Source: Bacteroidales bacterium (GTDB taxonomy: Bacteria > Bacteroidota > Bacteroidia > Bacteroidales > UBA932). Taken from it: a stretch of 64,000 nt of DNA. The notes under the pieces were generated by a model. It did not search any database. It was not told the DNA's origin and saw only the letters and a list, made by a program, of their open reading frames with translations. Positions 16,680-26,499 of this stretch are shown piece by piece (the stretch's first letter is position 1; each line of letters begins with the position of its first letter). A program made the translations under genes and the position numbers. The stretch covers positions 56,364 through 120,363 of the forward strand of contig JAFQAR010000020.1 of assembly GCA_017399905.1 (NCBI GenBank), in the 5' to 3' direction.

Positions 16680-18395
16680 TTACCATCCTTCGTTCTGAGT
16701 AAGTTTGCTGTTCTTCTTGATCTCAGAATAAGGTACAGGGAAAAGGTTGTACTTCTCATCCCATGTCCTGTCAAGCCTGCTGCGTGTCAGCATCAGTCTG
16801 CCGTCAGTCTGCTTCACGATGTCGGCACCCTGAACCTTGGTGAAGTACTTGTTGCCCTTCTTCCAGCGGCGTACATCCCAGAAGCGGTGGTCTTCGAATG
16901 CGAACTCTACAAGTCTTTCACGCTCGTATCTTTCAAGGAAGTCGGCAGGATTGCCTGTGAAAAGAGGCATCTTCACGTCCTCGCGGTCGCGGATGACGTT
17001 GATGGCTTCATTGGCAGACATTCCGTATTCTCCCTGTGATTCTGCGTTTCCTGTTATGTTGTAGATACATTCTGCATAGTTGAGGTAGAATTCAGAAAGT
17101 CTCATCACGATCCATGCATGACGGAATGAGCTGTTTACATTAGGTGTAAGGTCACTGTTTCCGTCAACATATTTCTTGAGGTAATATCCTGTGCGGGTTG
17201 CATTGAACTTAGGAGAACCGCTGAAACCGCCATAATAGGTCTCGATGCTCATCTGCTGGTTGGCATTGAGAGGCCAAAGGTCACCGTTCTTCACTACGGT
17301 CATGCCGAAACGAGGGTCGAGACCCTGGTATGGGATGCCGTCTGTGACGTCGATCTTGTTCGCGGAGTAAACTTCTCCGAAGGTCTTTCCTGCATTTTCT
17401 CCTGACTGGAACTCATATTGGTCGACGAGGGTCTGTGTAGGACAGTTTCCGCTGTTTCCTCCTTCAAGTCCGATAGGGTAGTTCTGTTTTTCGAAAGTGT
17501 TGTCCTGAGTCTTTGCAATCGCAAAGATGAACTCTTCGTTCTCGAAACTCTTGTTTCCCCAGAGGTCAGCATACTTGCCGATCTTGAAGCCCCATTCGTT
17601 GCACTTGTCGATCACAGCCTTGTTCGCTGCAGCGGCCTTTTCCCATTTGCTCTTGTCGTTACCCGGGTTAAGGAGCGGGCTGGCTGCATAGAGCAGAGTA
17701 CGTGCCTTGAGAGCGAGGACGAAAGGACGGCTGGTACGGCCGAGCTGCTGGCTGATTTCGTTCCTGTAGTTGATAGGAAGGAATTCCGCAATGGCGTCAC
17801 ATTCGTCAACGATATACTTCACGATCTGTTCAGCAGGAGTGCGCTCTACGTTGTTCGCCTGATCGATAGTGAGTGTGGTCAGAACGAGCGGAGCGTCACC
17901 ATATGCTCTGAGAAGTTCGAAGTAATAATAAGCGCGGAGAGCTCTGACCTCATATGCAAAGAGGTTGAAGCGGGCTTTCAGCTGCTCATAGCTGACACCT
18001 TCTGTACTATATACATAGTCTTCGAGAGAGATCTTGTCGAGCTTTTCGAGGAAGTTGTTCGCCTCATGGATTGCAGTATAGCTGTTTCTCCAGTACTCAG
18101 GCAGAGAGTTGTTCACTGTCCATCCTCCGTTATAGAAGCTGTGGATTTCCGAGTTCTGCAGTGCATAATCGGATTCGTCAGTAGCACTTGCAAGGAGAGC
18201 TCCGTTGTAGTTGTTCTCAAATCCGTTCATCAGCTGGGCATATACGTCAAAGACCAGCTTTTCAACACCGTACAGAGGGCTTTCATATACCCAGTCCTCG
18301 TCATTGGTGGTAATCTCATTATAATTGAGATCGACGCATGCACCAAATGAAGACAAAGCGATCAGTCCGGCGATTATATGTCTTAATTTTTTCAT
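16680..18395 (-). CDS. SusD/RagB-family glycan-binding lipoprotein (second pair)
   Basis: This 571-aa lipoprotein has lipobox Cys20 (SFGAC). It has the SusD layout of helical TPR-like repeats: an N-terminal segment with EYWRNSYTAIHEANNFLEKL, RALRAYYYFELLRAYGDAPLV, and a C-terminal segment with ERERLVEFAFEDHRFWDVRRWK, a hallmark of the family. SusD proteins form the lid over the SusC channel and hand it oligosaccharide. It is encoded 10 bp after the SusC-like gene at 18406-21198 and should pair with that protein. Length is typical. Confidence 0.95.
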   Translation of the reverse strand: MKKLRHIIAGLIALSSFGACVDLNYNEITTNDEDWVYESPLYGVEKLVFDVYAQLMNGFENNYNGALLASATDESDYALQNSEIHSFYNGGWTVNNSLPEYWRNSYTAIHEANNFLEKLDKISLEDYVYSTEGVSYEQLKARFNLFAYEVRALRAYYYFELLRAYGDAPLVLTTLTIDQANNVERTPAEQIVKYIVDECDAIAEFLPINYRNEISQQLGRTSRPFVLALKARTLLYAASPLLNPGNDKSKWEKAAAANKAVIDKCNEWGFKIGKYADLWGNKSFENEEFIFAIAKTQDNTFEKQNYPIGLEGGNSGNCPTQTLVDQYEFQSGENAGKTFGEVYSANKIDVTDGIPYQGLDPRFGMTVVKNGDLWPLNANQQMSIETYYGGFSGSPKFNATRTGYYLKKYVDGNSDLTPNVNSSFRHAWIVMRLSEFYLNYAECIYNITGNAESQGEYGMSANEAINVIRDREDVKMPLFTGNPADFLERYERERLVEFAFEDHRFWDVRRWKKGNKYFTKVQGADIVKQTDGRLMLTRSRLDRTWDEKYNLFPVPYSEIKKNSKLTQNEGW

Positions 18396-18405
18396 ACTCA
18401 GGTTT

Positions 18406-21198
18406 TTAGAAGTTTATATTGAGTCCGATGCTTGCGCCCTTCATGATAGGATAAGAAGTTCCAAGACATTCAGGGTCCATCACCTTCATTTCAGAGATGG
18501 TGAGCAGGTTTTCACCCTTGATGAAGATCTTGGCGTCGGAAACCTTGATCTTGTTCATCCACTTCTGAGGGAAGCGATAGTACACTTCTACGTTGCGGAG
18601 CTTCAGCCAGCTCAGGTTGGTGTACCATACAGAGTTTGAGCGGAAGTTGTTAGGGTTGTCCAATGTGGTGAGTCTAGGATAGGCGGCATTGCTGTTGTCG
18701 GCGCCTGGCTGCCACCTGTTTTCCCAATAATGAACCGAAAGGTTGTTGTTGTTCTTCACGCAGTCCCAAACGCCTACGGTTCCGAGATACTTGGTCATTC
18801 CTGCCATGCCCTGGAACAGTATGTTGAATCCGAATCCCTTGTACTCTGCTCCGAGAGAGAACGAGTAGTTGGTCTCAGGAACGTTCTGGCCGAATCCGAA
18901 GTAAACTTGGTCGTTGTCATTGATTGCACCGTCACCGTTCTGGTCCTTGTACTTGATGTCTCCAGGCTTCACCTGTCCGAACTGCTGTGACGGGCTGTTT
19001 GCTATATCCTGCTCGTCAGCGAAGAATCCGATGGCCTCAAGTCCGAAAGGCTGGTCCACCCTCTGTCCGACATGAGCCTGATATGGCTCGTTAGGAAGTT
19101 CGATATAGCTCTTGATCTCGTTTCTTCCCCAAGTCGCATATGCTGTCGCACGTACGGTGAGTCCGTTGGAGAAGGTATTGAGGTATCTGAGTCCGAGCTC
19201 GGCTCCGTAACTGTCAACTCTTCCCTCCGTTGCATATGAATCAGGTCGTCCTACAACCCATGAGTTGAGGTCGTTTGCATTCTGCATGATGTTTCTGCGG
19301 CTGTTGTAATATACGTCAGCTGTCATCTCGAGGCTCTTGAACAGACGGAGGTCGACTCCGAGGTTGTATTTGTATGCGGTCTCGAGAGGGAACCATGTCA
19401 ACGGATAGTGGGTAAGGTAGCTTCCCCAGTTGTTGCCGTCGTAGCTTGGCTTCAGGACGATGTTTCCGTGTCCGCCTTCATAGTTCTCAAGCCAGATTCC
19501 CTGTACAGGAACATAGTCTGAATGTTGGATACCGAACGATCCTCTCACCTTGCCGAAGTTCAGCGGCCCTTCCTGACCGGCTGCGAATACGTATGCCAGT
19601 GAGGCTGTAGGAGAGAATGACCATTTATGAGGGTATGAACGGTTGGATCCGTTACCGGCGAGTACTACGTCAGCAATGAATTTCTTCTTCCAGTCATAAT
19701 GGAGATATCCCATCACGTTGGCCCTGTAATATGAGTTGTGACGGTCCATGTACACTTCCGATTCAGTATTGTAAATTGCGGAAGCAGCAACAGAATGGGC
19801 GTCAAACTGTCTTTCGTAATCTACAGACACGTCGAAATGAGACGAACGGTACTGGTTGCCGAGCCATCTGTTGAAAGAAAGGCTATTGATCTTGTCACCG
19901 TAGATCACTGATTCCGAGCTTGAAGGGTCGCCGATCTTGTCAGTATAATATACATATCCATACTGGAATGTCTTTGAGTGCTCCTCGTTCAGACGTGAGA
20001 AGTTGTCGTATCCCATTCTGACTGATGCGCTGAGGCCCTTAGTGATGAAGTCGAACTTCTGTGTGAGCCTTGCATCGGCGTAGAGGGCTCTCTGGTGGGT
20101 CTTCTCGTAGCCTGTGCCCTGGATACGGGCGATAGGGTTCGCGTCAGTATAGTTCTGGTTACCTCCCCATATTCCGTCCGGAGTCTGTACAGGGAAAGCT
20201 GTGGCAGGAAGACGGTATATCTGGTAGAATATATCGTTGGCATTGCTTGCTGAAGGCTCGTTGGTTTCAATGAAGCTTGCCATCATGTTCACCTGCATTT
20301 TAGTGGTCGGTGTCACTTCGAAATCGATGTTGGCACGTATGTTCGCCTTTGAATACTTCAGCTGCGAGTTGTAGTCCTTCTGGTCAGTGCCGCTGAGCAT
20401 GCCCCTGCTGCCTACGTAGTCGAGCATTGTGAAGTATTTCACCTTTGCTCCGCCTCCATGGATCGAAAGGTTTACCTGGTCTTCCGAGCCGAGGTCTTCC
20501 ATCACTTCGTCAGCCCAATCGACATTCGGATAGTAGTACGGGTCCGTACCGGCTTTGAAGAGCTCAAGTTCCATGTCCTTGTAGGCCGGTGCAAGTCCGT
20601 CGTTCGAACGTGCTTCGTTCATGGCCTGCGCGTATGTGTATCCGTCCACGAAGTCTGCGATCTCCGGTGCGAAAGTGAACTTGTGGTTGTATGTTACGTC
20701 AACATTGACCTTTTCAGTATTACCTCTTTTGGTTTTTACGAGGATCGCACCGTTAACGCCCTTGTATCCGAGGAGTGCGACAGCTGCCGCGTCCTTCAGT
20801 ACGGTCACCGACTCCACCTCATTGACGCTCAGGCGGTCGATCGGACGAGGCATTCCATCCACGAGGATAAGCATGCTGTTGTCACCGAGGGTCTGGTATC
20901 CGCGGATGTTGAATGATGCTCCGTAGTTGTCGTCACCGGAGAATCCGCCGTTCTTGAGGGCGGTAAGTCCGAGAAGACGTCCGTAGAGTGCGTCTGCCAG
21001 ATTGATGGCGGATGTCTGCTGTAGTTCTTCAGCAGTTATTACGGAAACAGCTGCAGAAGTCACCGCCAGATTGTTCTCCACTCCGTATCCCAGATCGACG
21101 GCGGTATTTTCCTTTTCTGTCAGACTGTTCTGCGCAGAAGCTACTGTGGCGAACGCCATCAGTCCTGCAAGACATGTCTTAACTATCTGTTTGTTCAT
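18406..21198 (-). CDS. SusC/RagA-family TonB-dependent transporter lacking the N-terminal extension (second pair)
   Basis: From the ATG at 21198 this is 930 aa; an ATG at 21210 would add MHFI. The signal peptide ends near ATVASAQ. The mature protein then starts almost at once with TAVDLGYGVENN and the plug domain (SVITAEELQQTSAINLADALYGR, then SFNIRGYQTLGDNSMLILVDGMPRP). The usual carboxypeptidase-regulatory-like domain of SusC proteins is absent. The rest is a beta-barrel with the normal ending (LKLRNVEVYYRFPQKW and a terminal aromatic strand). It probably imports oligosaccharides across the outer membrane together with the SusD protein encoded next. The missing extension may mean different coupling to TonB. 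Confidence 0.93.
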   Translation of the reverse strand: MNKQIVKTCLAGLMAFATVASAQNSLTEKENTAVDLGYGVENNLAVTSAAVSVITAEELQQTSAINLADALYGRLLGLTALKNGGFSGDDNYGASFNIRGYQTLGDNSMLILVDGMPRPIDRLSVNEVESVTVLKDAAAVALLGYKGVNGAILVKTKRGNTEKVNVDVTYNHKFTFAPEIADFVDGYTYAQAMNEARSNDGLAPAYKDMELELFKAGTDPYYYPNVDWADEVMEDLGSEDQVNLSIHGGGAKVKYFTMLDYVGSRGMLSGTDQKDYNSQLKYSKANIRANIDFEVTPTTKMQVNMMASFIETNEPSASNANDIFYQIYRLPATAFPVQTPDGIWGGNQNYTDANPIARIQGTGYEKTHQRALYADARLTQKFDFITKGLSASVRMGYDNFSRLNEEHSKTFQYGYVYYTDKIGDPSSSESVIYGDKINSLSFNRWLGNQYRSSHFDVSVDYERQFDAHSVAASAIYNTESEVYMDRHNSYYRANVMGYLHYDWKKKFIADVVLAGNGSNRSYPHKWSFSPTASLAYVFAAGQEGPLNFGKVRGSFGIQHSDYVPVQGIWLENYEGGHGNIVLKPSYDGNNWGSYLTHYPLTWFPLETAYKYNLGVDLRLFKSLEMTADVYYNSRRNIMQNANDLNSWVVGRPDSYATEGRVDSYGAELGLRYLNTFSNGLTVRATAYATWGRNEIKSYIELPNEPYQAHVGQRVDQPFGLEAIGFFADEQDIANSPSQQFGQVKPGDIKYKDQNGDGAINDNDQVYFGFGQNVPETNYSFSLGAEYKGFGFNILFQGMAGMTKYLGTVGVWDCVKNNNNLSVHYWENRWQPGADNSNAAYPRLTTLDNPNNFRSNSVWYTNLSWLKLRNVEVYYRFPQKWMNKIKVSDAKIFIKGENLLTISEMKVMDPECLGTSYPIMKGASIGLNINF

Positions 21199-21218
21199 AA
21201 TGAAATGCATTTATTGTT

Positions 21219-23216
21219 CTACCATCCAGGGTTCTGTGTAAGTCCATAGCCCTTGTTGATCTCTTCTCTGCTCAAAGGAGAGAGCAGCCACTTGTTGTCC
21301 CATCCTCCATCAGTCCACCATACTCTTGCATAGCTGGTGATGTCCTGGGTCTCGTAAATGAAGTCAGGCCATACGCCGTTCATTTTGCTGTAAGGAGTCT
21401 CGCTCTTTTCTCCTGTTGCAGGATCCTTTGCATAGATGTTCATGCGGTGGAGCTGCTTCTTGAAGATATCGCTTCTCTTGTAACGGATGAGGTCCATGGT
21501 GCGGCTGTTTTCCATTGCCAGCTCGCATGCGCGCTCACGAAGGATCTCTTCGATAAGGACATTCTTGTCGTTGAGATTGAGGTTTGTGTTCACTGCCAGT
21601 GACGGAAGGCCGACTCTTGCGCGGACCTTGTCGATTTCGACGATGGCATCCTCGCTGCGTCCCTTCTGGGCAAGAGCCTCGGCATAAAGGAGATGCATCT
21701 CAGCCATACGTATATAAGGCCATGAATAACGCTCGTTGGCCATGTCATGATAGTCAAGCACCCATTTGTATTCGCCGAATCCATGAGCCATGTAACCGCC
21801 GGTGAACCACCAGTTGTTTATGATGTCTCCTCCGATCCAGATGTCGATGGTCTTGTCCTGATATGTGTTGTAGTGGGTGTCCAGATTCTTCTGAGGAACA
21901 AGCATGCTCTCGTAAAGACGTGGGTCACGGCCTTCGAAGATGTCGAGGTTCTCAGGGTTGTCGGTGTTGTAAACTCTCTGACCGTCGAAGTTCTTTCCGT
22001 CAGCCCATGGGAACATGTTGAACCATTCCACTGTAGGGGCGTGGCCACCTGAATGTGAAATGTTGCCTGGGATGTTGGCTCCCCACTCGCGGAGATACTC
22101 TCCGTCGCTCATGTTATTGCCCTCTCCTCTGACCTCGATGATCTTTTCCTTTGTCTCACGATAGTAGTATGCTGCACGATAAGCCTCACGATAGTCGTTT
22201 TCAGTGTTTCCGGCCGGCTGAACCATTTCGAAAGGACTTCCTGCCGCCTTGTTTGCATTGAAGAATGCCTCACATGCTTCGAGGGCTTTTGTCCAATATT
22301 CCGGCTTGTATCCGCCGAGCCATACACGAAGGAGCGGATCTACATCCTCGCCGTATCCTGCAGGAATTGTCGGTGTCGCGTCGTACTGACGGTAAGGTAC
22401 ATCGTCATTGAAAAGCGGGCTGGCTGCATATACCCAGAGTTTGGCGCGAAGAGCGTAGGCTCCACCCTTGGTGAGTCGTCCTCCTTCGTTGAGGTAGTCT
22501 GTGATCGCAAACGGAAGGTTAGGCTCGTCGATCACCTGCTGTATGAGATTGTCGACAAACATGATGGTCTGTTCCACAGTCGCTCTTCCTTTGACAAATT
22601 CGCCTTCTCCTACTGTACCGCTTACATATCCTCCTGTAAAGTTGTCTGTAGGGACAAATGAATGGTCAATGAGAGGCAGACCTCCGAAATGGAACAGTGC
22701 ATCATAGTAACGCGAAGCGATGATAAGTTTTGCTTCTGCCTTCAGACGGGCCTTTTCTGCATCTGTCATGCCTTCGACCCTGTCAATGTTCTCGATGAAC
22801 TGCCAGCATTTGCGGACAGTGCTCCAGATACCTTTACGCTCGCTTGTGTCCATGAATGCGAACTTGTCTCTGCACCAGCCTCCGTTGCCGGCCTCGGAGT
22901 GTGTTCCGCTGTAGTAGGCGTCAACCATGCTGCTCCAGCCGACCACGCAGTGACACAGGTCGCTGAGCGCCTCGGTCATGTTGGCCCATCCCATGGTGTG
23001 CCAGATGGAATGACCATGGTACAGACCTTTGTACGCATCCCACAAATACATTCGGGCATATTCGCTGTTGCTGAAGATAGTGTCCAGAGTGACATCTACT
23101 CCGGGCTGTTTCTCCAGGAACGCATCTCCGACCGCAAATTTGTCCACGCAGCTTGAAAAGCTGATGCCGGACAGAATAAGGATCGAGCTTAAGATCATGT
23201 TCTTTATATTTTTCAT
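21219..23216 (-). CDS. SusD/RagB-family glycan-binding lipoprotein (first pair)
   Basis: This 665-aa lipoprotein has lipobox Cys23 (SFSSC) and is longer than the second SusD. Family marks include SNSEYARMYLWDAYKGLYHGHS near the N-terminus in the helical repeat region, GGAYALRAKLWVYAASPLFNDD in the middle, and EEILRERACELAMENSRTMDL (the RxRxxEla-type C-terminal motif). The many Trp and Tyr residues (WHTMGWANM, WWFTGGY) suit carbohydrate stacking. It is encoded 12 bp after the first SusC gene and should form the lid of that transporter at the cell surface. Confidence 0.95.
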   Translation of the reverse strand: MKNIKNMILSSILILSGISFSSCVDKFAVGDAFLEKQPGVDVTLDTIFSNSEYARMYLWDAYKGLYHGHSIWHTMGWANMTEALSDLCHCVVGWSSMVDAYYSGTHSEAGNGGWCRDKFAFMDTSERKGIWSTVRKCWQFIENIDRVEGMTDAEKARLKAEAKLIIASRYYDALFHFGGLPLIDHSFVPTDNFTGGYVSGTVGEGEFVKGRATVEQTIMFVDNLIQQVIDEPNLPFAITDYLNEGGRLTKGGAYALRAKLWVYAASPLFNDDVPYRQYDATPTIPAGYGEDVDPLLRVWLGGYKPEYWTKALEACEAFFNANKAAGSPFEMVQPAGNTENDYREAYRAAYYYRETKEKIIEVRGEGNNMSDGEYLREWGANIPGNISHSGGHAPTVEWFNMFPWADGKNFDGQRVYNTDNPENLDIFEGRDPRLYESMLVPQKNLDTHYNTYQDKTIDIWIGGDIINNWWFTGGYMAHGFGEYKWVLDYHDMANERYSWPYIRMAEMHLLYAEALAQKGRSEDAIVEIDKVRARVGLPSLAVNTNLNLNDKNVLIEEILRERACELAMENSRTMDLIRYKRSDIFKKQLHRMNIYAKDPATGEKSETPYSKMNGVWPDFIYETQDITSYARVWWTDGGWDNKWLLSPLSREEINKGYGLTQNPGW

Positions 23217-23228
23217 ATATGGTATTCT

Positions 23229-26200
23229 TTAGAAGTTGAGGTTCAATCCGATATTCATGATGCGTGTCAACGGATAGTTGATAGAGCTTGTGGCACTTTC
23301 AGGGTCGTTGGCGCTGAATTTAGAGAATGTCAGAAGATTGTATCCTGAGAAATAGAGTCTGAGGCCCTTGACCTGAGGAATGAACTTGATGTTCTGGAAT
23401 GTATATCCTATCTCGAGACTCTTGAGTCGGATGTATGATGCATCAGCGAAATATACGCTTGACCTTGCGGTGTTGTTTGTCTTTGCTGTGAATGAAAGAC
23501 GAGGCAGGATTGCAGTGTCCGCGGTTTCAGGAGTCCAGCTGTTGTCTGCCACCCACTCCATCATCGCTGACCTGTTCATCTGACCGAACTGGTTTCTGTA
23601 TGGTCCTGCAAGGTCACGTGTCACGTTCGTAGCACCGATCCAAAGCATCGAGAAGTCGAATCCCTTGTATGACAGGTTGAAGTTTGTAGTGAAGTTGAGT
23701 TCAGGAACATCGCTGTAGAACATCGCGTGGATGTCATTCTCGTCGATAGCTCCGTCGCCTGTAAGGTCAACATAGATACAGTCTCCGGCCTTAGGATTCA
23801 CCATCTGCTTAGGCATCTCCTTGCCATATTTTTCCAGATATCTTGCCTCTGTATTGCCCGGGTCGTAGAATTCGAAGAACTCGTAGCCTGTACGCTGTCC
23901 TACCGGATATCCCTTGCCTGAAAGGTGTGGGAAAAGCGGCGGTACCTCACCGTTTTCGATCACTGTATTCCTTGCGTAGGTCATGCTAGGACTGATGCTG
24001 TATCTGAAGTCCTTGCCGACCTTGTCGCTCCATGTGAGGACGATCTCGTATCCCTTGTTCTTTACTCGTCCTGTATTTACAGAAGAAGGTTTCTGGGCAG
24101 TGATGCCTGGGAGAGTCGCGCTGTTGCTCAGGAGGATACCTGTTCTGTCTTCGAAGAAGAAGTCAACGTATGCGGTAAGTCTGTCATCAAAGAACTTGAT
24201 GTCGATACCGTAGTTCTGTTTTGTGGCTGTTTCCCATGTAACGAGAGGGTTTCCGTTGCTGACCTCCGATGCTCCAGGGAGCCATGTGCTGAGTCCGAAG
24301 TTGTATCCGCCTCCGCCGATCTGGTATGTACCCGGCAGATAAAGGAAACGCTGTCCGTTCATGTTGTCGTTACCCACCTGTCCGATCGATGCTCGGATCT
24401 TGAGATATGAGATGACCTTCTTTACAGGCTTCCAGAATTTCTCCTCTGAAGCTACCCATCCGGCAGAGAATGAAGGGAACAGACCGTATCGGTGTCCTGG
24501 CGCGAAGTTTTCCGAACCGTTGTATCCGACGTTAAGGTCAGCCATGTACTTGAGCTTGTAGTTATAGGTAACACGTCCTACGAGACCTACATATCCGTGA
24601 GGAATGTCTGAGTATGAACCAGGGTAATATGTCTTGCTCTGGTTGTAAAGGAGGAGTCCGCTGATATCATGGTTGCCTAACTTCCTTGCATAATTGAAGC
24701 TGGCCTCCGTGTACCAGTCGCGTCCGAACCAGTAGCTCTCTTCATATCCAAGATTCCATGCGTCTCCCTTCTTTCTGAGGGCTACGGAACCGTCGTCAGT
24801 GACTACAGGCTCATAAGTCACGCCCTCGTAGAGAGTCCTTCTCTTCTGCTGGGTGTATGATGAGTTGTATGAACCTTTGATTCTGAAATCGAGACCAGGA
24901 GTGATGAACTCGAGGTTGAGCTTGTAGATGAGGTCAAGGTTCAGGATGTTTCCTACCTGACGGTTGAATCCTCGTCCGTAGAAAGGGAAGAGACCGTCGT
25001 TGTCGTAGTCGCCTACGAGACCCTTGTTCGCTACGATGCGTCTGCCCTGCTCATCGATTCCGTATCCTGAGAAAGGAACGGCGTTCACGAGGTTGGAGAA
25101 TACATTGCGCTCTCCTTCCGCAAGCTCGTGACGGTCTTCCACACGACCTCCGAGATTGATCGAAAGTTCGTTGTATTTGCCGAGAGTCAGGTCGACGTTT
25201 GCGCGGTAGTTGTACCTGTTGTACTTGAAGTTTGTGTTAGGGTCTTTTGAGAAAGTCCTGAAGAGACCGTCCTGAGTAAGGGCACCTACCGAAACGAAGT
25301 ACCTTGCGATCTTGTTACCGCCTGATACTGAGACGTTATGCTGCGACTGTGAGGCCATCGGCTTCATCACATAGTCAAGCCAGTTGACGTCAGGATAGAG
25401 CATAGGCTGGTCGCCGTCCTTGAAATGCTGAAGCGCTTCAGGGCTGAACCTCAGCTGGTCTTCGGCCATTCCGTCGCTGCGCTGTGCTTCATTGTAGAGG
25501 GTCGCATATCTGTAGGAATCGATCATCTTGATGAAGCTTGAGACCTGCTGCACTCCGTATGATGTGGAGAAGTTGATCTTCGCTTTTCCTTCCTGACCTC
25601 TCTTGGTGGTCACGAGGATGACACCGTTGGCACCCCTCACTCCGAATACGGCTGTTGCGGATGCATCCTTCAGGATGGTGATGTCCTCGACTTCGTTAGG
25701 GTCGATCTGGTTGAAGCTTCTTTCCACACCGTCAACGAGGACGAGAGGAGAAGATCCGTTGAGCGAACCGATACCGCGGACGTAGATGACAGGGTCGTCA
25801 CCTCCCGGACGTCCTGAATACTGGACAGATGAAACTCCCGGAAGCTTTCCGGAAAGAGCGTTACCCAGGGAAGCTGCTGGAGTCTTGAGGAGTTCGTCTC
25901 CTCCTACATTGCTGACAGCTCCTGTAATGGTCACTTTCCTCTGTGCTCCATAAGCGACGAAAACGACTTCATCAAGCATTTCTGCATCAGGAGCCATGAC
26001 GATGTCAATCATGTTTCTGCCGGCTACAGAGACTTCCTGTGATTGGAAACCGATGCTTGAAATCAGCAAGGTAGAGGTTTTAGGTACGGTGATGGAATAT
26101 CGTCCCTGATCATCCGTGATGGTGCCGTCGTTGCTATCCTTCAACTGCACAGCAACTCCGATCAGTGTCTCTCCCTTGTCGTCGGTAACGGTTCCGGAAA

Positions 26201-26291
26201 CCGTTATTTGGGACTGGGCGGAAACGATCTGAGGTATTGACATGCTGATCAGCAGCAATACCCAAAGAAAAAAATTACCGTGTTTTTTCAT
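23229..26291 (-). CDS. SusC/RagA-family TonB-dependent transporter (first pair)
   Basis: The start is set at 26291 (MKKHGNFF), which gives 1020 aa. An open frame continues 52 codons upstream, but it has no signal peptide and this ATG starts a clean one (cut about after IVSA, residue 25). Domains are: a carboxypeptidase-regulatory-like domain at about 28-110 (VSGTVTDDKGETLIG, then ISSIGFQSQEV), the SusC linker LDEVVFVAYG, the plug (PVIYVRGIGSLNGSSPLVLVDG) and a barrel ending in the usual SINYPLTRIMNIGLNLNF segment. This is a standard SusC. As first gene of the PUL operon it is closest to the regulator, and its expression should be the main switch point. Confidence 0.96.
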   Translation of the reverse strand: MKKHGNFFLWVLLLISMSIPQIVSAQSQITVSGTVTDDKGETLIGVAVQLKDSNDGTITDDQGRYSITVPKTSTLLISSIGFQSQEVSVAGRNMIDIVMAPDAEMLDEVVFVAYGAQRKVTITGAVSNVGGDELLKTPAASLGNALSGKLPGVSSVQYSGRPGGDDPVIYVRGIGSLNGSSPLVLVDGVERSFNQIDPNEVEDITILKDASATAVFGVRGANGVILVTTKRGQEGKAKINFSTSYGVQQVSSFIKMIDSYRYATLYNEAQRSDGMAEDQLRFSPEALQHFKDGDQPMLYPDVNWLDYVMKPMASQSQHNVSVSGGNKIARYFVSVGALTQDGLFRTFSKDPNTNFKYNRYNYRANVDLTLGKYNELSINLGGRVEDRHELAEGERNVFSNLVNAVPFSGYGIDEQGRRIVANKGLVGDYDNDGLFPFYGRGFNRQVGNILNLDLIYKLNLEFITPGLDFRIKGSYNSSYTQQKRRTLYEGVTYEPVVTDDGSVALRKKGDAWNLGYEESYWFGRDWYTEASFNYARKLGNHDISGLLLYNQSKTYYPGSYSDIPHGYVGLVGRVTYNYKLKYMADLNVGYNGSENFAPGHRYGLFPSFSAGWVASEEKFWKPVKKVISYLKIRASIGQVGNDNMNGQRFLYLPGTYQIGGGGYNFGLSTWLPGASEVSNGNPLVTWETATKQNYGIDIKFFDDRLTAYVDFFFEDRTGILLSNSATLPGITAQKPSSVNTGRVKNKGYEIVLTWSDKVGKDFRYSISPSMTYARNTVIENGEVPPLFPHLSGKGYPVGQRTGYEFFEFYDPGNTEARYLEKYGKEMPKQMVNPKAGDCIYVDLTGDGAIDENDIHAMFYSDVPELNFTTNFNLSYKGFDFSMLWIGATNVTRDLAGPYRNQFGQMNRSAMMEWVADNSWTPETADTAILPRLSFTAKTNNTARSSVYFADASYIRLKSLEIGYTFQNIKFIPQVKGLRLYFSGYNLLTFSKFSANDPESATSSINYPLTRIMNIGLNLNF

Positions 26292-26499
26292 AAATGTGTT
26301 ATTAAAAATGTAAGTTTTCGTAAAGTTGGTCTTATTTATATAAGAGTGGATTCCGAAATGAGTTATAGTTCTGCTTGCAGATGGTGCCGGAACGGATGAG
26401 GGAGAATTTTGATACAAATGGGCGGGTAATACAATACATAAATACATTTCGGCTGTCCGCGGAAAAAGCTATCTTTGTTTTGTAATAACCTTATGCCTG
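26292..26499. promoter_or_regulatory. divergent control region of the PUL; promoter of the regulator gene
   Basis: This 208-bp gap separates the PUL operon (minus) from its regulator (plus). On the plus strand TTTC at 26447-26450, 19 bp, then TATCTTTG at 26470-26477 form a near-consensus promoter for the regulator gene. On the minus strand I find no TAnnTTTG before susC, which fits a promoter that needs an activator. An AT-rich stretch with repeated ATACA/ATACAT units lies at 26411-26446 and could hold the regulator's binding site, but that is a guess. Confidence 0.6.

Noticed and set aside
17418-18350. 310-aa plus-strand frame opposite the second SusD
   Set aside because: It is a shadow of a clear SusD gene. 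No signal peptide, promoter or motif supports it.
26292-26447. Possible N-terminal extension of the first SusC (open to 26447)
   Set aside because: The extra 52 residues lack a signal peptide, and the ATG at 26291 starts a normal one. The extension would also run across the control region.
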